Assembly (NCBI GenBank): GCA_014379065.1
Contig: JACMMM010000427.1
Location: 1 to 12,536, forward strand
Direction of reading: 5' to 3'
Length of the DNA stretch: 12,536 nucleotides
DNA from: Saprospiraceae bacterium
Lineage (GTDB): Bacteria > Bacteroidota > Bacteroidia > Chitinophagales > Saprospiraceae
A program made the translations under genes and the position numbers. Under the pieces are notes generated by a model, which was given only the letters and a program-made list of their open reading frames with translations, made no database searches and was not told the DNA's origin. Below, in pieces: positions 1 to 7,105 of the stretch (its first letter is position 1; every line of letters starts with the position of its first letter).

Positions 1-1455
1 CAACAACAACTAGAAAAATACCTCTGGGGCGCAGCCACCCAACTCCGGGGCACCATAGACGCGGGGGATTACAAGCAGTATATCTTCCCGCTGCTCTTCT
101 TCAAGCGCATCTGCGATGTGTACGATGAAGAGTATGAGCGCGCCCTGGCCGAAGGCGATGGAGACGTTGAGTACGCCGCTTTTGCCGAAAACCACCACTT
201 TCAGGTGCCGGAAGGCGCTCACTGGAACGATGTGCGATCCACTACCACTAATGTAGGCATGGCCCTGCAAGAAGCCATGCGGGCCATCGAAAAAGCCAAC
301 CCTGATACCTTGTACGGCATTTTTGGCGATGCCAGCTGGACCAACAAAGACAGGCTCAGCGATGCCATCCTGATCAACCTCATTGAACATTACTCCCAGC
401 ACAAGCTAAGCCTGAGCGCCGTGCCGGACGACCAACTCGGCAACGCCTACGAGTACCTGATCAAAGAATTTGCCGACGACAGCGGCCATACCGCCGCCGA
501 GTTTTACACCAACCGTACGGTGGTGAAACTCATGACCATGATCATGGACCCACAGCCGGGAGAATCCGTGTACGACCCCACCTGTGGCTCCGGCGGATTG
601 CTGCTGAACTGCGCCCTGCACCTCAAAGCAGAAGGAAAAGAATACCGCACCCTGAAGTTATACGGACAGGAGATCAACCTGCTCACCTCCGCCATTGCCC
701 GGATGAATATGTTCATGCACGGCATAGAAGAGTTCAGTATTGTGCGCGGCGACACCTTAGCCAATCCCGCCTTCCTGCACCACGACCAGTTAAAGACCTT
801 CAACGTCATCCTCGCCAATCCGCCTTACTCCATCAAGGCCTGGGACCGCAAAAGTTTTGAAAACGACTCCTACGGCCGCAATATCTGGGGAACGCCGCCG
901 CAGGGCTGCGCGGATTATGCGTTTGAGCAGCATATCCATAAAAGCCTGGATACAAAAAACGGTCGCTCCATTTCCCTCTGGCCGCATGGCGTATTGTTCC
1001 GGGATTCAGAAGCGGATATGCGGCGAAAAATGATTGAAAATGATCTGGTGGAATGTGTCATTGGCTTAGGGCCCAACCTGTTTTACAACTCTCCGATGGA
1101 GGCTTGTTTGTTGATTACGACCACCAATAAACCAAAGAACAAGAAGGGAAAGGTATTGATTATCAACGCCGTAAAGGAGGTCAAGCAGGATAAAAACATT
1201 GGCTATTTGGAGCAAAAGCATATTGACAGAGTCCATCAAGCCTATGTAGATTTTAAAGATGAAGATGGCTTTTGCAAGGTGGTAGGAATAGAAGAAATCC
1301 TTAAAAATAAAGCCAGTTTAAATGTAGCGCAGTATGTGAGCAATGTTCAAAACAATAATGATAAAAGAACTTTACAAGAGGCTTTAACTGCTTGGGAGGA
1401 TTCTTCAATTGAATTGAAGAAAAGCATGAACGATTTATTTCAAATTTTGAATTAG
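1..1455 (+). CDS. hsdM: Type I restriction-modification DNA methyltransferase subunit M (5' partial)
   Basis: This is the adenine-specific N6 methyltransferase subunit of a type I R-M complex; with HsdS it forms the modification enzyme, and HsdR is added for restriction. The frame is open from base 1, so the true start lies just upstream. The visible part is 484 codons, close to the family's usual ~500, so probably only a short N-terminal piece is missing. The first visible residues (LEKYLWGAATQLRG) match the usual HsdM N-terminal helical domain. The SAM-binding motif DPTCGSGG is at visible residues 192-199 and the catalytic NPPY motif at 273-276. The internal ATG at 118 is not the start, because conserved HsdM sequence precedes it. 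The stop is 2 nt before hsdS, so the two are co-transcribed. Base composition falls from GC-rich (line at 541: 38 of 60 G+C) to AT-rich (line at 1321: 19 of 60) towards the 3' end, so the C-terminal part that contacts HsdS may have a different history. Confidence 0.96.
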   Translation, partial: QQQLEKYLWGAATQLRGTIDAGDYKQYIFPLLFFKRICDVYDEEYERALAEGDGDVEYAAFAENHHFQVPEGAHWNDVRSTTTNVGMALQEAMRAIEKANPDTLYGIFGDASWTNKDRLSDAILINLIEHYSQHKLSLSAVPDDQLGNAYEYLIKEFADDSGHTAAEFYTNRTVVKLMTMIMDPQPGESVYDPTCGSGGLLLNCALHLKAEGKEYRTLKLYGQEINLLTSAIARMNMFMHGIEEFSIVRGDTLANPAFLHHDQLKTFNVILANPPYSIKAWDRKSFENDSYGRNIWGTPPQGCADYAFEQHIHKSLDTKNGRSISLWPHGVLFRDSEADMRRKMIENDLVECVIGLGPNLFYNSPMEACLLITTTNKPKNKKGKVLIINAVKEVKQDKNIGYLEQKHIDRVHQAYVDFKDEDGFCKVVGIEEILKNKASLNVAQYVSNVQNNNDKRTLQEALTAWEDSSIELKKSMNDLFQILN

Positions 1456-1457
1456 GC

Positions 1458-2699
1458 ATGGCAGCGCAAATGGCAAATATGAACTTGAATAACCTGGATA
1501 GATCCGGCTGGAAGACCTATCGTTTTGAGCAAATAGCGAAAAGCATTTCTGAGCGGGTTGACCCCAACAATACGGACCTGAAAATTTATGTTGGGCTGGA
1601 GCATTTGGACGCTGAAAACATCCATATCAAAAGGTATGGAACGCCCGACGATGTGGATGGTCAAAAACTACGATGCTATCCCGGCGATGTAATTTTTGGC
1701 AAAAGAAGGGCTTATCAGCGAAAAGCTGCCGTGGTGGATTTTGATGGCTTTTGCTCTGCCCATGCCATGGTTTTAAGGGCCAATCCCGAGGTGATTGATC
1801 CGCAGCTGTTCCCCTTCTTTTTGCATTCAGATACATTTATGCACCGGGCGATAGACATTTCAGTTGGCTCACTTTCTCCAACCATCAATTGGGGAACCTT
1901 GAAAACGCAAGAATTTCTCCTCCCCCCCAAAGACCAACAAGCAAAACTCGCCGAACTGCTCTGGGCAATGGATGCGGTGGTGGAGAAGGAGATGGGGGTT
2001 AAAGATCATTTAGAATCTATATTTACTGTTTTTCTAAATTCCTATCTACAAAATGGTGTAGATCTAGTTTATGAAAATAATCGAAAGTTAGGATTTGGAA
2101 AGGTTTATAAGAAATGGCCTATTAAGAAACTAGATACCTTTTGTAAACTTGTTGGAGGAAATGCTTTTAAAAGCGAACGATTTAAAAGCTCTGGTAATTT
2201 TCAGGTTTTGAGAATTGGCAATTTAACTAACTCGGGATTTAGTTTTTTAAAAGCGCCTGTCTTTATCAATGAAGTCTCCGAGTCTGAAAAAAAATATCTA
2301 ATTCCAGAAGGTGCAATTGTATTAAGCTTAACAGGAACACATGGAAAACGAGATTATGGGTTTCCTTCATTGATGTCAGAAAACAATGTATACTTTTTAA
2401 ACCAAAGGTTGGTGATGTTGGTTCCAGACAAAAGAGAAATGCTGCCAGAATTTTTGTTCTTTTTGAGTAAATTGGAGATTTTTCAAGGGAGATTTTTTCT
2501 AAATGAAACGGGAACTGCAAATCAAGCAAATGTTAGTATTCAGGATGTATCCAAAATAGAATTACCTGTACCTCCTTTAGAAGAGCAAAAAATAATAGTA
2601 AAAAATTTAAATTCAGTTAGGGTAAGTCTGCAGAATATCAAAGTGCAAATTGCCACATCCAAATCCCTCCAAAAATCTCTCATCAACCAAATCTTCTAA
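1458..2699 (+). CDS. hsdS: Type I restriction-modification specificity subunit S
   Basis: HsdS reads the bipartite DNA target and holds two HsdM subunits. The 413-residue protein has the standard two-repeat plan: target-recognition domain 1 (about residues 15-155), a conserved helix after LLPPKDQQAKLAELL (about 154-190), target-recognition domain 2 (about 215-370), and a second copy of the same linker, LPVPPLEEQ (369-377), leading into the C-terminal helix. I chose ATG 1458, 2 nt after the hsdM stop; ATGs at 1470 and 1479 are alternatives that change only the first few residues. A sharp composition change falls near base 2000 (about residue 181): the line at 1921 has 35 of 60 G+C and the line at 2041 has 18 of 60. 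The break coincides with the end of the central helix, as expected if TRD2 was swapped in from another source. The DNA target cannot be read from the sequence. Confidence 0.95.
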   Translation: MAAQMANMNLNNLDRSGWKTYRFEQIAKSISERVDPNNTDLKIYVGLEHLDAENIHIKRYGTPDDVDGQKLRCYPGDVIFGKRRAYQRKAAVVDFDGFCSAHAMVLRANPEVIDPQLFPFFLHSDTFMHRAIDISVGSLSPTINWGTLKTQEFLLPPKDQQAKLAELLWAMDAVVEKEMGVKDHLESIFTVFLNSYLQNGVDLVYENNRKLGFGKVYKKWPIKKLDTFCKLVGGNAFKSERFKSSGNFQVLRIGNLTNSGFSFLKAPVFINEVSESEKKYLIPEGAIVLSLTGTHGKRDYGFPSLMSENNVYFLNQRLVMLVPDKREMLPEFLFFLSKLEIFQGRFFLNETGTANQANVSIQDVSKIELPVPPLEEQKIIVKNLNSVRVSLQNIKVQIATSKSLQKSLINQIF

Positions 2700-2701
2700 C
2701 C

Positions 2702-2806
2702 ATGCTGGAATGGTACGAACCGGATGAGAGATGGTCTGTTTTTGCCAACCCGAATAGCCAGGCTTTGTCATTCTGCCGGGACCTGGCGCAGCAGAAAAGC
2801 AATTAA
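2702..2806 (+). CDS. Possible 34-residue protein behind hsdS
   Basis: A small ORF begins 2 nt after the hsdS stop, the same spacing as hsdM to hsdS, and ends at the edge of the first palindrome. It starts MLEWYEPDERW and ends in LAQQKSN, with four aromatic residues in the first 14 and a C-terminal half that could form a short helix. I recognise no family. It may be a real operon member, translated by termination-reinitiation, or a remnant of a gene cut when the adjoining winged-helix/nucleotidyltransferase pair was inserted. GC-richness similar to the flanking chromosome and unlike the AT-rich hsdS 3' half makes pure chance less likely, but it is too short for composition to decide. Confidence 0.4.
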   Translation: MLEWYEPDERWSVFANPNSQALSFCRDLAQQKSN

Positions 2807-2831
2807 TATCGCATATCGCGATATGCGATAT
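2806..2831. repeat. Perfect 26-bp palindrome P1; possible operator and hsdMS terminator
   Basis: The left half, ATATCGCATATCG, is followed directly by its exact reverse complement. As RNA it would form an 11-bp stem with a CGCG loop, followed after two A by six T (2834-2839), so it can serve as a rho-independent terminator for hsdMS. The sequence is built on a 7-bp period (TATCGCA, TATCGCG) and resembles the second palindrome at 2866-2891 (17 of 26 positions identical on alignment), which argues for a shared DNA-binding protein. Operator, terminator and dispersed repeat are not mutually exclusive. Confidence 0.8.
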
Positions 2832-2844
2832 AATTTTTTAACCA

Positions 2845-2857
2845 CCTGAATATCAGG
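2845..2857. repeat. Short inverted repeat between P1 and P2
   Basis: CCTGA and TCAGG are separated by ATA, a 5-bp stem with a 3-nt loop midway between the two larger palindromes. It is short enough to be chance and is recorded because it completes a row of three dyads within 86 bp. Confidence 0.35.
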
Positions 2858-2865
2858 AAATATAC

Positions 2866-2891
2866 AATTCGCGATTCGCGATTCGCGAATT
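2866..2891. promoter_or_regulatory. 26-bp near-palindrome P2, likely operator of the winged-helix gene
   Basis: Nine-base arms AATTCGCGA and TCGCGAATT flank an 8-bp centre, and the element also contains three tandem copies of TTCGCGA (2868-2888). Its centre lies exactly 60 bp from the centre of P1 and both share a central TCGCGA. It ends 5 bp before a probable -7 box (2897-2904), so a bound protein would cover the -33 region. The obvious candidate ligand is the winged-helix protein encoded just downstream; that is inference. Confidence 0.6.
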
Positions 2892-2896
2892 ACACC

Positions 2897-2904
2897 TATC
2901 TTTA
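2897..2904 (+). promoter_or_regulatory. Candidate -7 box for the winged-helix/nucleotidyltransferase/hsdR operon
   Basis: TATCTTTA differs at one position from the Bacteroidota -7 consensus TAnnTTTG and lies 22 nt before the ATG at 2927. No TTG-like -33 element is visible because the palindrome P2 occupies that space, which would fit an activated or tightly regulated promoter. A purine-rich AAAGG ribosome-binding sequence (2922-2926) directly abuts the start codon. Confidence 0.45.
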
Positions 2905-2926
2905 GGGCCATAAAACGACGCAAAGG

Positions 2927-3439
2927 ATGAAAAAACACAGCGGCATGCGCCCGCACGATATCCTGGTCCTGCTAAAGATCGCTGCTAAAGGCGCCCAATC
3001 CTGGTACATGAAAGACCTTTCTATCGAACTGGGGATCAGTGCCAGTGAAGTCAGCGAGAGCATCAATCGCTCCGTCTTTGCCGGGCTGCTGGCTCAGGAC
3101 AAAACTCGGTTGATGCACACAGCAGTTCTGGAATTTCTCGAACATGGCTTGCGCTACGTGTATCCACAGCAACCGGGAGCCTTAGTAAGAGGTTTACCGA
3201 CTGCACATGCTGCGCAGCCCCTGAGCGATCTCATTAAAAGTGAAGAAGCATATGTCTGGCCATACGGAGAAGGCACTGTACGAGGGCAAGCCATAGAGCC
3301 ACTCCATCCCAAAGTGCCCGAAGCCTGTCTGAAAGACCCTGATTTTTACGAATTAGTGGCTTTATGCGACGCGCTGCGCGTGGGGCGCGCAAGAGAGAGA
3401 CAACTCGCTGTACAGGAATTAAAAAAGCGGATATGCTAA
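2927..3439 (+). CDS. Winged-helix DNA-binding protein, putative antitoxin/regulator in the R-M operon
   Basis: This 170-residue protein has an N-terminal winged-helix domain (about residues 8-70): a helix-turn-helix is readable as KDLSIELGISASEVSESINR (29-48), like MarR/ArsR-type folds. The C-terminal half (about 75-170) is a separate, less familiar domain with YVYPQQPGALVRGLPTAHA near residues 78-96 and a basic, helical tail. There is no signal peptide or membrane segment, so it is cytoplasmic. Its stop overlaps the next gene's start by 7 nt. A winged helix plus an extra C-terminal domain, placed before a nucleotidyltransferase, resembles the plan of AbiEi antitoxins in type IV systems, but I do not see clear AbiEi sequence identity. 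It probably binds the palindromes just upstream and represses or times its own operon, including hsdR. It could instead be purely a controller of restriction. Confidence 0.85.
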   Translation: MKKHSGMRPHDILVLLKIAAKGAQSWYMKDLSIELGISASEVSESINRSVFAGLLAQDKTRLMHTAVLEFLEHGLRYVYPQQPGALVRGLPTAHAAQPLSDLIKSEEAYVWPYGEGTVRGQAIEPLHPKVPEACLKDPDFYELVALCDALRVGRARERQLAVQELKKRIC

Positions 3440-4146
3440 AGAACACCCAGATCAATAGGTTGGCAACCAGAAAAATCGCGCAGGCCCTGGGCGAACTAAA
3501 CGAGCAGGTCGTTTATGTAGGCGGCGCTGTCGTCAGTTTGTATATTGATGATCCCTCGGCGGATGATGTGCGTCCTACAAAAGATGTTGATATCAGCCTT
3601 GAAATTGCCAGCATAGGTGCATTAGAGGCCCTGCGGGTATCCTTAATTCGGAAAGGATTTTACCAATCTGTTGAAGACAATGTCCTTTGCCGGTTTCGGT
3701 ATGAAGACATCAAAGTAGATGAGATGAGCACCGAACCAGTTGGTTGGGCGCCTGCCAATCGCTGGTTCGCGCATGGCTTTCAACATCGTCTACCCAGACA
3801 GTTGGATGAGATGACCATTCATATTTTGCCGTTGCCGTACTTCCTGGCCTCCAAGCTGGAAGCATTCTATGACCGGGGAAAAACAGACCCACGCACGAGT
3901 CATGATTTTGAAGACATTGTCTATCTACTAAATTACACCTCCGATTTTAAATCACAAATTCAGGCGTCAAAAGACGAACTCAAGCAATATTTGATCGAAA
4001 GATTTACGGATATTCTCACAGACATGGCGAAGCAAGAAGCGATTTTGGGATGCCTGTATCATGAGGATCAGTCGCTAAGATTCAATAAAATTATCAACCT
4101 CCTAAATGAAATTATAGCATGGCCTTCACCGAGCTCAACAGCGTAG
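3433..4146 (+). CDS. Minimal nucleotidyltransferase, AbiEii/AbiGii-like putative toxin, in the R-M operon
   Basis: The 237-residue protein has the nucleotidyltransferase-beta core: Y28-V-G30-G31 at the nucleotide-binding turn, the metal-binding pair in RPTKDVDISLE (D51, D53) and a probable third carboxylate in IKVDEM (D96). The C-terminal half has the AbiEii-like signature K141...R148...D158...D161 (ASKLEAFYDRG, then HDFEDIVYLL). Known relatives transfer nucleotides to tRNA or other acceptors and act as toxins or abortive-infection effectors; the acceptor here is unknown. I chose ATG 3433 rather than the in-frame ATG 3364, because 3364 lies deep in the upstream gene and its extra 23 residues are that gene's tail in another frame. 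The start overlaps the winged-helix stop by 7 nt and the end overlaps hsdR by 28 nt, so all three are likely translationally coupled. A role in modifying RNA or a partner of the R-M complex, without toxicity, is possible. Confidence 0.85.
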   Translation: MLKNTQINRLATRKIAQALGELNEQVVYVGGAVVSLYIDDPSADDVRPTKDVDISLEIASIGALEALRVSLIRKGFYQSVEDNVLCRFRYEDIKVDEMSTEPVGWAPANRWFAHGFQHRLPRQLDEMTIHILPLPYFLASKLEAFYDRGKTDPRTSHDFEDIVYLLNYTSDFKSQIQASKDELKQYLIERFTDILTDMAKQEAILGCLYHEDQSLRFNKIINLLNEIIAWPSPSSTA

Positions 4147-7085
4147 AGCACTACATCCTGCATCAACTCAGCGGGGTAAACTTGAACGCTTCTGGCCCTC
4201 AGGAGCCAGAGGTCAGGTATGGCGCCCAATGGCGGTACGTATCGGCTGACAAATTGGATCGCGGGGTCAATGAAGTCCTGGTGGAGCCTGTATTAAAAGC
4301 TGCGTTGATCCGGCTCAACCCGGAGATCGCCCAGCGCCCGGAACTGGCCGAGGAGGTGATCTATAAACTGCGCGCCATTCTCTTGACCGTCAATCAGGTA
4401 GGACTTGTGAAAGCCAATGAAGAATTCTACCAGTGGATGACGGGCGAAAAGACCCTGCCTTTCGGGGATAACAACCGCCATGTGCCGGTGCGCCTGATTG
4501 ATTTCGAGGAGATCGGCAACAATTCCTACATCGCCACCAACCAATTCCGCATCCACCACCGTGAGACCAAAATACCCGATATCGTGCTGCTAATCAATGG
4601 CATTCCGGTGGTAGTCGGCGAGGCCAAAACGCCCATCCGGCCTTCGATCAGTTGGCTGGATGGGGCGCACGAGGTTCATGAAATCTATGAAAACAGTGTG
4701 CCGGCTTTGTTCGTGCCCAACATCCTGTCCTTTGCCACTGAAGGCAAGGAATTGTACTACGGTGCCGTGCGCAGCAAACTGGAATATTGGGCGCCCTGGC
4801 GCATCGAAGGCGATGAAGACGCCCTGGCCAAACGACTGGGTCTGTCAGAAATCGGCAAAGAATTGTCCGACCTGCTGCACCCGGCCCGCCTGCTCGATAT
4901 CCTGCAAAACTTCTCTTTATTCACCACCAACAAAAAGAAACAACGCAGCAAGGTTATTTGCCGCTTTCAGCAATATGAGGGCGCAAACAAGATCGTGGAG
5001 CGGGTCAAAGAGGGTCGGGTCAAAAAAGGATTGATCTGGCATTTCCAGGGTTCCGGCAAGTCTTTGCTCATGGTTTTTGCAGCCCAGAAACTGCGGAAAG
5101 CTACCGAATTAAAAAGCCCCACTGTCATCGTGCTCGTGGACCGCACCGACCTGGACACCCAAATCAGCGGGACTTTCAACGCTGCCGACATCCCCAATGT
5201 TGAAATGACGGACAGCATCAGTGAGCTGCAAAACTTACTGGAGCGTGATACCCGGAAGATCATCATTTCCATGATCCATAAATTCCGGGACGCCAAGCCC
5301 AACATGAATACCCGCGACAACATCATCGTACTCGTGGATGAGGCCCACCGCACCCAAGAAGGAGATCTGGGTCGGCAAATGCGGGCGGCATTGCCGAATG
5401 CTTTTTTGTTTGGCCTGACCGGTACGCCCGTCAACAAAGCCGACAAAAACACCTTTTGGGCTTTTGGCGCGGCGGAAGATGCAGGCGGCTATATGTCGCG
5501 CTACACCTTCCACGATTCCATTCGCGACAACGCTACCCTACCCCTGCACTTCGAGCCGCGCCTCGTGGATGTGCACGTGGACAAAGCGACCCTGGATCAG
5601 GCTTTTGAGGCCTTCAAGGAAAGCGCTGCGCTTACGGATGAAGAAGCCGATGCCCTCAACAAGAAATCGGCCAAGATGGCGGCCTTTTTGAAAGCACCTG
5701 AACGCGTGACAAAAATCGTAGCCGACATCGCCCTGCATTTTAAAGAAAAAGTAGAACCGCATGGTTTCAAGGCCATGATCGTGACCCCGGATCGTCATGC
5801 CTGTGTGCAATACAAGGAAGAACTGGACAAACATTTTCCTACCGAGGCTAGTGCCGTGGTGATTTCTACCACTGCCAATGACCCTTTTGAATTCAAACAG
5901 AAATGGGCGCTGGACAAGAGTGCACAGGAAAAAGTCACCGAAGCCTTCAATGATTCGATTTCTGAACTTCAGTTTCTCATCGTCACGGCCAAGTTGCTGA
6001 CGGGCTTTGATGCGCCCATTCTGCAAACCATCTACCTAGACAAGTCACTGAAAGACCACACTTTGCTGCAAGCCGTTTGTCGGACCAACCGATTGTATCC
6101 CAACAAGTCCTTTGGTCGGGTGGTAGATTATTTTGGCGTGTTTGATGATGCAGCAAGGGCTTTGCAATTTGATGAAGAGAGCATCCAAAAGGTCATTTCG
6201 AATATGTCGGAACTGCAGGATAAATTGCCGGAAGCTGTCAAGGATGTCTTGCAGCATTTTGAAGGCGTTGATCGCAGGGTGCATGGCTTTGAAGGCCTGG
6301 AAGCTGCCCAGGATGCCATCAACACCAACGATAAGAAGGACGCTTTTGCCAAAGACTATAACTACCTGTCCAAGATATGGGAGTCCTTGTCGCCGGATAG
6401 AATCCTGGACCTTTACCATGAAGATTACAAATGGTTGTCGCAGGTGTTTGAATCGGTGCGGCCTGCTTCGGACAATATTGGCAAGTTGTTGTGGCTTTCA
6501 TTGGGGGCGCAAACCACCAAATTGATTCATGAGCACATTCACGTGGGGGCGGTACACCAACTTGAAGAATTCATTTTGGACGCCGATGTGATCGAGGACA
6601 TTTTCAATAATCCAGATCCTAAAAACACCCGGAAACTCGAGAAGATCCTCGTTGCACGGTTCAGGAAATTTGGCGGCATCTCCGTGTTCAAAAAACTCAG
6701 CGAGCGCCTGGAAGCACTCCGGGATAAAGCCGAGCAAGGCTTGATCACGTCCATTGAATTTGTAAAAGAACTCTGCAAAATCGCCAAGGAAACCGTTCAG
6801 GCCGAAAAGGAAATGGAACAGGCCCGGCAAGAAAAAACGCCCGTGGCGGCCCTTACCGAGTTGTTTTTAGAATTAAAAACCGATCAAACGCCTGCGGTGG
6901 TGGAGCGGATTGTGGCGGATATTGATGCCATTGTGCGGGTGGTCCGATTCCCGGGCTGGCAGACGACGAGTTCTGGAGAAAGAGGGGTTCAGCAGTCATT
7001 ACGAAAGGCTTTGTTGAAGTATCAGTTGCACAAGGATCAGGTGTTGTTTGATCGGGCGTATGGGTATATTAAGGAGTATTATTGA
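4119..7085 (+). CDS. hsdR: Type I restriction endonuclease subunit R
   Basis: HsdR is the ATP-driven DNA translocase and nuclease of the type I complex. At 988 residues it is of normal length and looks intact. The N-terminal PD-(D/E)xK nuclease has D154 and E168-A-K170 (PDIVLL...VVGEAKTP). The superfamily 2 motor follows: Walker A GSGKS at 311-315, DRTDLDTQI, DEAH box at 407-410, LTGTP at 433-437, a second RecA lobe with LTGFDAP, and motif VI QAVCRTNR at 651-658. A helical C-terminal region, rich in charged residues, fits the HsdM/HsdS docking domain. Its ATG lies inside the nucleotidyltransferase gene (28-nt overlap) with no space for its own promoter. Restriction therefore probably depends on the promoter before the winged-helix gene, separate from hsdMS. 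Confidence 0.97.
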   Translation: MAFTELNSVEHYILHQLSGVNLNASGPQEPEVRYGAQWRYVSADKLDRGVNEVLVEPVLKAALIRLNPEIAQRPELAEEVIYKLRAILLTVNQVGLVKANEEFYQWMTGEKTLPFGDNNRHVPVRLIDFEEIGNNSYIATNQFRIHHRETKIPDIVLLINGIPVVVGEAKTPIRPSISWLDGAHEVHEIYENSVPALFVPNILSFATEGKELYYGAVRSKLEYWAPWRIEGDEDALAKRLGLSEIGKELSDLLHPARLLDILQNFSLFTTNKKKQRSKVICRFQQYEGANKIVERVKEGRVKKGLIWHFQGSGKSLLMVFAAQKLRKATELKSPTVIVLVDRTDLDTQISGTFNAADIPNVEMTDSISELQNLLERDTRKIIISMIHKFRDAKPNMNTRDNIIVLVDEAHRTQEGDLGRQMRAALPNAFLFGLTGTPVNKADKNTFWAFGAAEDAGGYMSRYTFHDSIRDNATLPLHFEPRLVDVHVDKATLDQAFEAFKESAALTDEEADALNKKSAKMAAFLKAPERVTKIVADIALHFKEKVEPHGFKAMIVTPDRHACVQYKEELDKHFPTEASAVVISTTANDPFEFKQKWALDKSAQEKVTEAFNDSISELQFLIVTAKLLTGFDAPILQTIYLDKSLKDHTLLQAVCRTNRLYPNKSFGRVVDYFGVFDDAARALQFDEESIQKVISNMSELQDKLPEAVKDVLQHFEGVDRRVHGFEGLEAAQDAINTNDKKDAFAKDYNYLSKIWESLSPDRILDLYHEDYKWLSQVFESVRPASDNIGKLLWLSLGAQTTKLIHEHIHVGAVHQLEEFILDADVIEDIFNNPDPKNTRKLEKILVARFRKFGGISVFKKLSERLEALRDKAEQGLITSIEFVKELCKIAKETVQAEKEMEQARQEKTPVAALTELFLELKTDQTPAVVERIVADIDAIVRVVRFPGWQTTSSGERGVQQSLRKALLKYQLHKDQVLFDRAYGYIKEYY

Positions 7086-7105
7086 GGTTTGATTGAGAAA
7101 TCTAA

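Noticed and set aside
118..1455. hsdM starting at ATG 118
   Set aside because: The same frame is open to base 1 and encodes the conserved HsdM N-terminal helical region.
3364..3432. Longer start for the nucleotidyltransferase at ATG 3364
   Set aside because: It would overlap the winged-helix gene by 76 nt and add a basic segment that is only that gene's tail in another frame; ATG 3433 leaves a compact overlap and a normal N-terminus before the GG motif.
4967..5452. 161-codon antisense ORF inside hsdR
   Set aside because: It lies wholly opposite intact hsdR motor motifs, has low-complexity Ser/Arg content typical of antisense reading, and no promoter or family.
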